From contig DCBH01000014.1 of NCBI GenBank assembly GCA_002313415.1, forward strand, positions 1 to 5,163: a stretch of 5,163 bases of DNA, written 5' to 3'. How positions within the stretch are numbered: the stretch's first letter is position 1; every line of letters begins with the position of its first letter. The notes beneath the pieces were generated by a model. It had not been told where the DNA came from. It did no database searches and saw nothing but the letters and a program-made list of their open reading frames with translations. Below, in pieces: positions 1 to 5,163 of this stretch. The translations under genes were made by a program, and so were the position numbers. This stretch comes from Flavobacteriales bacterium UBA1112 (GTDB lineage Bacteria > Bacteroidota > Bacteroidia > Flavobacteriales_D > Sanyastnellaceae).

Positions 1-1
1 A

Positions 2-172
2 GTAAGCATTCAAATCACAGATGCTGCTGGTCGTTCGGTTTACAGCGAGCAGAATGCTACGTTACAAGGCAACACCGTGCTTGATCTTTCAGGATTGAGC
101 AATGGCACATACAATGTGATGCTCAGTGACCAGCGCGGGGTACGTGTGAAGCGCTTGGCCATCCACAGATAG
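2..172 (+). CDS. C-terminal fragment of a T9SS-secreted protein (type A sorting domain)
   Basis: The frame starting at base 2 is open from the window edge to a TAG stop at 170-172 and gives the last 56 residues of a protein that begins outside the window. The fragment reads as a beta-rich type A C-terminal sorting domain: an ITDAAGRSVY strand, then an LDLSGLSNGTYNVML segment, then a basic end RGVRVKRLAIHR. The L-S-x-G-x-Y-x-V core followed by a lysine/arginine-rich last strand is the hallmark of this domain. In the known family the domain directs cargo through the outer membrane by the type IX (Por) secretion system and is then cleaved off, often with attachment of the mature protein to the cell surface. 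The mature protein's function (enzyme, adhesin or other) cannot be told, because everything upstream is missing. A strong terminator follows 28 bases downstream, so this is the last gene of its transcript. Confidence 0.85.
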   Translation, partial: VSIQITDAAGRSVYSEQNATLQGNTVLDLSGLSNGTYNVMLSDQRGVRVKRLAIHR

Positions 173-200
173 TTTTTTGGGTCATTTTAAGACCTTACTT

Positions 201-229
201 AAGCCCGGGTCGAAAGGCCCGGGCTTTTT
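201..229 (+). terminator. Strong intrinsic terminator with GAAA tetraloop
   Basis: Bases 201-211 (AAGCCCGGGTC) pair with 216-226 (GGCCCGGGCTT). The stem is 11 bp with one T-G wobble, closed by a GAAA loop (212-215), a stable GNRA tetraloop. TTTTTATTTT follows at 225-234, giving the U-tract for transcription on the + strand. It ends the transcript of the T9SS cargo gene. Read from the minus strand the same hairpin lies just past the mnmE stop codon, but no T-run follows it there, so it should work less well in that direction. Confidence 0.88.
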
Positions 230-1604
230 ATTTTCCAATGCAAAAGTGGGAGAAAATGTGGCCGAGGATGTCGTCTGCGTGGACTGCTCCTGTGATTTCA
301 CTTAAATGATGCAGCGCTTGTCGTACATCCACTGCGATGAGATCGCTGGGAATTTCCTTCGTGAGTCCGTCGCGCACGGCTTGAAGTGCGGACTTAGCAG
401 AAGTGAGAGCTTCGAAGTGGCGCAAATTGGTCACCACGAGTTGGTGGCCCTGGTCGGCAATTCGATAATGGTTCACGAGTTCTTGTTTCAGGTCGTCCAA
501 GCCTTCGCCCGACGAAGCGCTTAAAGCAATTGTATTCAGGCAGGCGTCGACAGCAGGAGCAGGAGCAAGATCGCACTTGTTCCAAACGACAATGATGTGA
601 ATGTCTTTGGCAAGATGCAGATCGTCAATTTTGGATTGGACGTCTTCATTTGAGTCAGTACTTGCATCGAGAACGAGCAAAACTGTGGATGCGACAGCAG
701 CTTTCTCAAGCGCACGGCGAATGCCCTCGGCTTCGACAGCATCCTCAGTATTTCGAAGTCCAGCAGTATCAATGAATCGGAATTTGAGACCGTCGATGTT
801 GCAGGTGTCTTCAACGGTGTCTCTTGTCGTCCCTGGAATGTCGGATACGATGGCGCGATCGTCGCCCAAAAGTGTGTTGAGAAGGGTTGACTTTCCTCTG
901 TTGGGTGCGCCAAGAATGGCTACGGGAATGCCTTCTTTCATCGCGTTGCCGGTCGCGAAACTTTCCGCGAGCAGGCTCACTCGTGAGAGGAGGTCAGCAA
1001 GAAGGGCATCGAAGCGTTCACGATCTGCGAACTCAACGTCTTCCTCGGCAAAATCAAGCTCCAATTCGAGGAGACCTGCAAAGCCGATGAGGGCTTCGCG
1101 TAGGGCATTGATCTCCTTCGCGAAACCGCCCCGAAGCTGTTCCAAGGCAAGCCTGTGTGCACCTGCATGTTGGGCGGCAATCAGGTCAGCCACGGCTTCG
1201 GCTTGGGTCAAATCAATTCGACCATTCAGAAAGGCGCGCTGTGTGAATTCACCGGGACCAGCTTGGCGACAGCCGGCTTCAATCAGTGCTCGCATGACTT
1301 CGCTTTGGATGTAAGTAGATCCATGGATGTTGAACTCCACAGTATTCTCACCAGTGTAGGATTTTGGACCGCGAAAAATCAAGGCGAGGCCTTCGTCAAG
1401 CAATGTTCCTGAAGCGTCGCGAAAGCGTCCAAAGACGGCTTCCCTGTCTGCAACGACTGAAAGGTTTTTGGAAAAAACTTGCGAGCCAAGGGCAAGTGCA
1501 TCGTCGCCTGAAATTCGGACCACCGCGATTCCCCCCGCACCTGGGGCGGTCGAGATGGCGCAAATGGTTGCGCCGTCAACTGCGTTGTGGAGTGGAGACT
1601 TCAT
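228..1604 (-). CDS. mnmE: tRNA uridine-5-carboxymethylaminomethyl(34) synthesis GTPase MnmE
   Basis: MnmE (TrmE) works with MnmG to put the (carboxymethyl)aminomethyl group on U34 of tRNAs that read split codon boxes. It uses GTP, K+ and a 5,10-methylene-tetrahydrofolate carbon donor, and acts in the cytoplasm. The product is 458 aa, the usual length for the family. The N-terminal folate-binding domain covers about residues 10-125 and includes PGEFTQRAFLNGRIDL (117-132). A helical domain follows and is interrupted by the inserted G domain: G1 GAPNRGKS (232-239), G2 GTTRD (258-262), G3 DTAG (279-282), G4 NKCD (342-345), then SASSGEG (362-368) at G5. The protein ends in FCIGK (454-458), carrying the conserved C-terminal cysteine. 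The ATG at 1604 is chosen because family homology begins a few residues later. The frame runs open to 1826, but that extension would overlap sucD and looks non-coding. The arginine in the P-loop (PNRGKS) is uncommon. The stop codon (228-230) lies inside the T-tract of the facing terminator. Confidence 0.97.
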   Translation of the reverse strand: MKSPLHNAVDGATICAISTAPGAGGIAVVRISGDDALALGSQVFSKNLSVVADREAVFGRFRDASGTLLDEGLALIFRGPKSYTGENTVEFNIHGSTYIQSEVMRALIEAGCRQAGPGEFTQRAFLNGRIDLTQAEAVADLIAAQHAGAHRLALEQLRGGFAKEINALREALIGFAGLLELELDFAEEDVEFADRERFDALLADLLSRVSLLAESFATGNAMKEGIPVAILGAPNRGKSTLLNTLLGDDRAIVSDIPGTTRDTVEDTCNIDGLKFRFIDTAGLRNTEDAVEAEGIRRALEKAAVASTVLLVLDASTDSNEDVQSKIDDLHLAKDIHIIVVWNKCDLAPAPAVDACLNTIALSASSGEGLDDLKQELVNHYRIADQGHQLVVTNLRHFEALTSAKSALQAVRDGLTKEIPSDLIAVDVRQALHHLSEITGAVHADDILGHIFSHFCIGK

Positions 1605-1682
1605 GGCGCGAATTTGGCCTAAATTTGCCGCGCATTCACAAACGCAGGCGATACAATCGCTGCAAAACAACAACCATAGGAC
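1605..1682. promoter_or_regulatory. Divergent intergenic promoter region, mnmE / sucD
   Basis: These 78 bases separate the mnmE start (reading left) from the sucD start (reading right), so both promoters should lie here or in the first codons of the opposite gene. A clear element is visible only for sucD. The segment also holds a short direct repeat, AATTTGGCC (1611-1619) and AATTTGCC (1622-1629), 11 bases apart. An imperfect dyad is formed by GCGCGAATTT (1606-1615) against AAATT (1621-1625) and CGCGC (1629-1633). Either could be a regulator site or an mRNA hairpin next to the mnmE start, but neither matches a motif I can name. Confidence 0.5.
1620..1627 (+). promoter_or_regulatory. Candidate Bacteroidota -7 element for sucD
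   Basis: TAAATTTG matches TAnnTTTG, the -7 element recognised by the primary sigma factor of Bacteroidota, at all six fixed positions. Transcription would start near 1632-1636 and leave a leader of about 50 bases before the sucD ATG at 1683. I see no TTG at the expected -33 spacing (about 19-20 bases upstream); the nearest TTG, at 1585-1587, is too far away. The call therefore rests on the -7 match and its position. Confidence 0.5.
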
Positions 1683-2555
1683 ATGAGCGTTCTTGTAAAC
1701 CGCGATTCCAAAATCATTGTGCAAGGCTTCACCGGAGGCGAAGGCACCTTCCATGCCAGCCAAATGATAGAATATGGCACCAATGTGGTCGGTGGTGTGA
1801 CTCCTGGAAAAGGCGGTCAGACCCACCTGGATCGCCCAGTATTCAATACCGTTGCGGACGCTGTGGCGGAAACCGGTGCGGACGTCAGCATTGTATTTGT
1901 GCCACCCGCATTCGCAGCCGATGCCCTGATGGAGTCGGCTGATGCAGGCATCAAGGTCATCGTTGCCATCACTGAAGGCATTCCCGTCGCGGACATGGTC
2001 AAAGTGAAAGCGTACATCGACAAGCGGGATTGCACGTTGATTGGCCCCAACTGCCCAGGCATCATCACAGCGGGCCAGGCCAAAGTGGGCATCATGCCAG
2101 GCTTCATCTTCGAGCCCGGTGTTGTGGGCATCGTGTCGAAGTCCGGCACCCTGACTTACGAAGCGGTCGACCAGTGCACGAAGGCAGGCTTAGGCCAAAC
2201 CACGGCCATTGGAATCGGAGGTGACCCCATCATCGGTACGACCACCCTCGAGGCGGTCAAGCTCCTCATGGCGGACGACGAAACCAAGGGCATCGTGATG
2301 ATCGGCGAGATCGGCGGCGATCTCGAAGTGCAAGCGGCGCGTTGGATTGAAGAGAACGGTACCAAACCTGTCGTCGGCTTCATCGCAGGCGTCACGGCGC
2401 CGAAGGGCCGCACCATGGGCCACGCAGGGGCCATCGTGTCGGGCGAAGACGAGTCGGCCGAAGCAAAGAAGCGCGTGATGCGCGAGTGTGGCATCAACGT
2501 GGTGGACAGCCCTGCAGACATCGGCTCCAAGATGGCGGAGGTCCTTGGCAGGTGA
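1683..2555 (+). CDS. sucD: Succinate--CoA ligase (ADP-forming), alpha subunit
   Basis: SucD is the catalytic alpha subunit of succinyl-CoA synthetase. With SucC it converts succinyl-CoA, phosphate and NDP to succinate, CoA and NTP in the TCA cycle, in the cytoplasm. The product is 290 aa, the family's usual length. The N-terminal CoA-binding Rossmann domain shows GFTGGEGTFH (15-24) and GGVTPGKGG (37-45). Next come the conserved GPNCPGII segment (121-128) and GGDPIIGTTTLEA (179-191). The phosphohistidine site is H247 in MGHAGAI, matching His246 of the E. coli enzyme. The ATG at 1683 begins directly at the family's N-terminus. AGGA ends only one base before it, too close to act as a normal ribosome binding site, as is common in this phylum. 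The beta-subunit gene sucC is not adjacent: mnmE lies upstream and rmuC downstream, so the two subunits must be made from separate loci. Nothing suggests damage; all key residues are present. Confidence 0.98.
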   Translation: MSVLVNRDSKIIVQGFTGGEGTFHASQMIEYGTNVVGGVTPGKGGQTHLDRPVFNTVADAVAETGADVSIVFVPPAFAADALMESADAGIKVIVAITEGIPVADMVKVKAYIDKRDCTLIGPNCPGIITAGQAKVGIMPGFIFEPGVVGIVSKSGTLTYEAVDQCTKAGLGQTTAIGIGGDPIIGTTTLEAVKLLMADDETKGIVMIGEIGGDLEVQAARWIEENGTKPVVGFIAGVTAPKGRTMGHAGAIVSGEDESAEAKKRVMRECGINVVDSPADIGSKMAEVLGR

Positions 2556-2578
2556 ATTGATAAACGAGTCAAATGAGT

Positions 2579-2601
2579 CGCCAAGTCATTCCGTCTTGGT
2601 G
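2579..2601 (+). terminator. Possible weak hairpin downstream of sucD
   Basis: CGCCAAG (2579-2585) can pair with CTTGGTG (2595-2601) around a 9-base loop, giving a 7-bp stem with one G-T wobble. It starts 24 bases after the sucD stop, where a terminator is expected. However, the bases that follow (TCTTGTGCGG) are not a U-tract. It may only protect the 3' end or attenuate transcription, or it may be chance. Confidence 0.2.
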
Positions 2602-2659
2602 TCTTGTGCGGTGAAATTCTTGTGAACAACAGCGCAGTGCATTGCGCCGTTATGGATTG

Positions 2660-2667
2660 TAGATTTG
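2660..2667 (+). promoter_or_regulatory. Candidate Bacteroidota -7 element for rmuC
   Basis: TAGATTTG fits TAnnTTTG at all six fixed positions and lies 32 bases before the chosen rmuC start. Transcription would begin near 2672-2676 and give a leader of about 25 bases. If so, the in-frame start candidates at 2604 and 2652 lie upstream of the mRNA and cannot be used, which supports ATG 2700. The nearest upstream TTG (2642-2644) leaves only a 15-base spacer, shorter than the usual -33 to -7 distance, so the upstream element is poor. Confidence 0.5.
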
Positions 2668-2699
2668 ATATCCATCAATTGAACTCAATCCCTCGATTC

Positions 2700-4040
2700 A
2701 TGCTTACAGCCCTTGTCATCCTCTCCGTCGTTGTTTCCACCATCGCCTGTCTTTTTTTGCTCGGCATGCGAAAAAAGGTCGGAGTTCAGGGCGACGGAAG
2801 GACGACGGCCGAACTCCAATCGCTCAAAGAAAAGCTCAGCGGTCAAGAGGTTTTGATGCGCGACGAATTTGCCCGAAACCGCAAGGAAGCTGCCGAACGT
2901 GCCCAGGCCCAGCGCGAGGAATTGAGAAACAACCTTACGGCTTTTGAGAAGCGCTTAGATGAGAATTCCAAAGCCCAACAGGACGGGTTGCGCCAGCAGT
3001 TTGACGATTTGCTCAAGCAGCTTCACAATCAAGGCAAAACGTCTTTGGAAGCAGTCAAGGATGTGCGCGAGACCATCGAAAAGCAGCTGAAAGAGATTCG
3101 GGAGGACAACGGTAAGAGATTGGAAGAAATGCGCAAGACTGTGGACGAAAAACTTCAAGACACGTTGGAGAAGCGCCTCGGTGAGAGTTTTAAGCTGGTC
3201 AGTGAGCGCCTCGAGCAAGTGCACAAGGGCCTTGGGGAGATGCAGAGCATTGCCAGTGGGGTGGGCGATCTAAAGAAGGTGCTCACAAACGTCAAGACCA
3301 AGGGTATTCTTGGTGAATACCAGCTCGCCAACATCATCGAACAGCTCCTTCCGCGTGAGCAGTATGAGGAGAATGTGGCGACACGACCAGGATCGAGTGA
3401 GCGCGTGGAATTTGCAGTTCGTATGCCAGGCAATTCAGACGACGAGGTGGTATGGTTGCCCATCGATTCCAAATTTCCTCTCAATGGTTATGAGGATTTG
3501 CTGAACGCGCGCGAGGCTGGGGATTTGGATGCCATCGCCTCGGCGGAGAAGGCGTTGACCGCCACACTTGAAAAATTTGCGAAAGACATTTCTGAGAAAT
3601 ATGTAGAGGCGCCACACACCACGGACTTTGGGGTGATGTTCTTGCCTATTGAGAGCCTGTACGCGGAGGTTCTTCGTCACCCGGGTGTGTTTGAGACACT
3701 TCAGCGCAAGTACCGCATCACGGTGACAGGTCCTACGACCATGTCTGCATTGCTGAACAGTTTGCAGATGGGCTTCCGAACGCTGGCGGTGACCAAGAGA
3801 AGCAGCGAGGTTTGGAAGATTTTGGAAGCTGTCAAGACGGAGTTCGGCAAGTTCTCGAATCAGCTCGAGAAAGTTGACAAACAGCTGTCCACAGCAAAGA
3901 AATCACTTGAAGATCTCCGCAGTACGCGAACGAATGTCATGCAACGCCGACTCAAGGACGTCGCGACCCTTGATGCCCGAGAAAGCGAATCGCTTCTTGA
4001 CATTTCCGCGTCTTCTGATGAATTCGAAGGAGAGGAGTGA
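2700..4040 (+). CDS. rmuC: DNA recombination protein RmuC homologue
   Basis: RmuC-family proteins are thought to limit DNA rearrangement at inverted repeats. They carry a nuclease-like core, but their biochemistry is poorly defined. The 446-aa product has the full family layout. A single hydrophobic segment at about residues 2-22 (LTALVILSVVVSTIACLFLL) is followed by RKK, so the protein is probably anchored in the inner membrane with its body in the cytoplasm. A long, charged, heptad-like coiled coil covers about 34-170, rich in E, K, R and Q. The conserved RmuC core follows: KTKGILGEYQL (199-209), LPIDSKFP (253-260), FLPIESLYAE (314-323) and TGPTTMSALL (343-352). The tail is acidic (SSDEFEGEE). 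I chose ATG 2700 because it places the membrane segment at the very N-terminus and lies just after a promoter-like element. Frame-open starts at 2604 and 2652 would add 32 or 16 non-membrane residues unlike the family. The gene has its own promoter candidate and appears monocistronic; it converges on the GH109 gene 35 bp away. Confidence 0.95.
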   Translation: MLTALVILSVVVSTIACLFLLGMRKKVGVQGDGRTTAELQSLKEKLSGQEVLMRDEFARNRKEAAERAQAQREELRNNLTAFEKRLDENSKAQQDGLRQQFDDLLKQLHNQGKTSLEAVKDVRETIEKQLKEIREDNGKRLEEMRKTVDEKLQDTLEKRLGESFKLVSERLEQVHKGLGEMQSIASGVGDLKKVLTNVKTKGILGEYQLANIIEQLLPREQYEENVATRPGSSERVEFAVRMPGNSDDEVVWLPIDSKFPLNGYEDLLNAREAGDLDAIASAEKALTATLEKFAKDISEKYVEAPHTTDFGVMFLPIESLYAEVLRHPGVFETLQRKYRITVTGPTTMSALLNSLQMGFRTLAVTKRSSEVWKILEAVKTEFGKFSNQLEKVDKQLSTAKKSLEDLRSTRTNVMQRRLKDVATLDARESESLLDISASSDEFEGEE

Positions 4041-4075
4041 GGGCCGCCCGTAAAGGAAAAGTGACCAACTCCCGA
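4041..4075. other. Short convergent gap between rmuC and the GH109 gene
   Basis: Only 35 bases separate the two facing stop codons. I see no hairpin followed by a T-run in either direction, only a 3-bp GGG/CCC pairing at 4041-4049. Termination here must use a non-intrinsic route, or transcripts run into the opposite gene and overlap antisense. Confidence 0.5.
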
Positions 4076-5163
4076 TTACACTCTCCTGAACACAGGATGT
4101 TCGCATTTGAGATTCCAGGAGCCACCGCTCACATCAGGGATGTCGACACGGCGGTTGCCGTCGGCTACTGAGCGCTCACTCAATACACCCACTAAGCTCC
4201 AAAGGACTCCGTCATATACGCTGAAGTCGAGACTGATTCCTTCATTCAGACACCGAATCAGTCTGTACATCATGACGAAGTCCATTCCGCCATGACCTTG
4301 TTGGTGAGACGTGATTTCTTGCTGTAGCTGAGTATGTAAGGGGTGCGCTCCATTGTTTCGAGCCTTCGCCAAGGCAGCATCGTCTTCCCATTCATGCCAA
4401 TTCCACGTGGGACCATGGTCGTTATATAGTCGAGATGGATAGCCGTAGTGCGTTGCTCCTGTCCCGCACAATTTGTTGAGTCGCGAATAGGGGCGCCCTG
4501 TATGAGTGTCGAATTGCAGCATGATGCTCCGTCCTTGGGTTGTACGAATCAGAGTTGTATTGACATCACCACACTTTACCTGACTGGCAAGGGCTTGAAG
4601 TTTGGGGTCATCAGATTCCTGAAGGGCTTGAGACAAAGCTGCTTCGTTGCTGCTCATGGAAACGAGATGACTCAAATTGTCCCCTCGCAGGACGTTCATG
4701 TACATGCAAACTGGCCCAAGGCCATGGGTTGTGTACAAATTCCCGTCTCTCTCCAAATGTTCGCGCAACCGCCAGCGATCGTGGTAGTACGTCGCATCCA
4801 GAAGCAGGGCGCGTAAATCGTGAAGGTATGCACACTCTGCGTGCGTGAGCTCGCCAAAGTGTCCTTGTTTGACCATGTTGAGCACCCAAAGCTCTTCCTC
4901 GTTGTAGCAACAATTTTCAAGCATGATGCAATGACGACGGGTTCTTTCAGACGTGGTTACAAGTGCGAGGCAGTCATTTTCCGTATAAGCGATGGGGACC
5001 TCTGAGGCTGCATGAAGTCCTTGTTCCATGGCGTAGATTGCCATGGATGTATGAAGGTGCCAAGGAGTGGCAATGACGAGCAAGTCAGCCACACTAGAAT
5101 CGCATGCCTTTTGCCAAGCGTCACCACCGGCATCGTCCAAAAGCAAGGGCGTTTTTGCCTGAA
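4076..5163 (-). CDS. Gfo/Idh/MocA-fold glycosidase, GH109 type (alpha-N-acetylgalactosaminidase-like), N-terminus cut off by window
   Basis: The frame is open to the window edge with no stop, so the gene continues beyond 5163 and the first Rossmann strand with the NAD-binding glycine motif is not visible. About 361 residues are present; GH109 proteins are usually about 440-470 aa. Visible in order are LVIATPWHLH (about 5077-5048), the rest of the dinucleotide fold, then SEVP (5005-4994), where most Gfo/Idh/MocA dehydrogenases have EKP with a catalytic lysine. DGNLYTTHGLGPV (about 4744-4706), LVSMSS, GHGGMDFVMMYRLI (about 4297-4256) and the end motif LSERSVADGNRRVDIPD follow. These are signature blocks of family GH109, whose known members remove alpha-linked GalNAc by NAD+-assisted oxidation, elimination and reduction. 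Export signals (Tat or lipoprotein) common in the family would lie outside the window. The apparent TTG start at 5146 is not a real start, since it falls mid-domain. Substrate is inferred: GH109 has few characterised members and some may act on other sugars. Confidence 0.88.
   Translation of the reverse strand, partial: QAKTPLLLDDAGGDAWQKACDSSVADLLVIATPWHLHTSMAIYAMEQGLHAASEVPIAYTENDCLALVTTSERTRRHCIMLENCCYNEEELWVLNMVKQGHFGELTHAECAYLHDLRALLLDATYYHDRWRLREHLERDGNLYTTHGLGPVCMYMNVLRGDNLSHLVSMSSNEAALSQALQESDDPKLQALASQVKCGDVNTTLIRTTQGRSIMLQFDTHTGRPYSRLNKLCGTGATHYGYPSRLYNDHGPTWNWHEWEDDAALAKARNNGAHPLHTQLQQEITSHQQGHGGMDFVMMYRLIRCLNEGISLDFSVYDGVLWSLVGVLSERSVADGNRRVDIPDVSGGSWNLKCEHPVFRRV

Noticed and set aside
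180..194. Small inverted repeat GGTC/GACC just after the T9SS gene stop
   Set aside because: It is only 4 bp with a 7-base loop, and the much stronger hairpin at 201-226 follows directly. Chance is sufficient.
601..1314. Long + strand open frame (237 residues) opposite mnmE
   Set aside because: It is antisense to an unmistakable mnmE. The translation is low-complexity, rich in serine, arginine and alanine, and has no recognisable domain.
1663..1670. Possible mnmE -7 element on the minus strand (TTGTTTTG)
   Set aside because: It misses the conserved A at the second position of TAnnTTTG and has no TTG at the right upstream distance. The position fits an mnmE promoter but the match is too weak to list.
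1605..1826. In-frame N-terminal extension of MnmE by 74 residues, back to 1826
   Set aside because: It overlaps the well-supported sucD gene, has no similarity to the MnmE N-terminus, and begins from a frame that is open only by chance. The family homology starts a few residues after the ATG at 1604.
1364..1942. + strand open frame of 192 residues spanning the mnmE start and the sucD start
   Set aside because: It overlaps two confident genes in other frames, and its product is an arginine/cysteine-rich sequence without domain features. It is a shadow of the real genes.
2156..2629. Minus-strand open frame of 157 residues opposite sucD
   Set aside because: It is fully antisense to sucD, rich in proline, serine, threonine and methionine, and has no family resemblance.
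2604..2699. Longer rmuC beginning at 2604 or 2652
   Set aside because: The added residues would put 16-32 non-hydrophobic residues before the membrane anchor, unlike the family, and would start upstream of the likely transcription start. ATG 2700 fits better.
1..5163. CRISPR arrays, insertion sequences, tRNA/rRNA genes, riboswitches or a hidden multi-gene defence system
   Set aside because: Reading both strands, I found no regularly spaced repeats, transposase motifs, tRNA-like cloverleafs or long unexplained gaps. The window is almost fully taken up by known housekeeping genes and one glycosidase.

Overview
The window looks like ordinary chromosomal DNA of a member of the Bacteroidota. The first 172 bases encode the tail of a protein ending in a type A C-terminal sorting domain of the type IX secretion system, a machinery confined to the Bacteroidetes/Chlorobi group. 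Two intergenic gaps carry exact matches to TAnnTTTG, the -7 promoter element typical of this phylum, and the start codons lack well-spaced Shine-Dalgarno sequences. Genus cannot be read from the sequence. The base composition seems moderately GC-rich for the phylum, by eye and not computed.

Layout: (1) 2-172 (+), 3' end of a T9SS-secreted surface or extracellular protein. (2) 201-229, a strong intrinsic terminator with a GAAA tetraloop. Its T-tract contains the stop codon of the next, convergent gene. (3) 228-1604 (-), mnmE, the tRNA U34-modification GTPase, complete. (4) 1605-1682, a 78-bp divergent promoter region. (5) 1683-2555 (+), sucD, the succinyl-CoA ligase alpha subunit, complete and without sucC beside it. 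(6) 2556-2699, an intergenic gap with a TAnnTTTG element just ahead of the next gene. (7) 2700-4040 (+), rmuC, a membrane-anchored coiled-coil protein of the DNA recombination RmuC family. (8) 4041-4075, a short convergent gap. (9) 4076-5163 (-), a Gfo/Idh/MocA-fold protein of the GH109 type (NAD-dependent alpha-N-acetylgalactosaminidase family), cut by the window end so that its N-terminal NAD-binding part is missing.

The genes do not form one pathway. They alternate in strand and each appears to be its own transcription unit: translation quality (mnmE), the TCA cycle (sucD), genome maintenance (rmuC), glycan use (GH109) and protein export to the surface (the T9SS cargo). The last two fit a bacterium living on complex glycans, but that is inference. 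I found no CRISPR array, mobile element, RNA gene or undescribed multi-gene system here. The points worth a second look are small ones: the GH109 gene, the promoter elements, the shared terminator/stop codon and one unusual P-loop residue.
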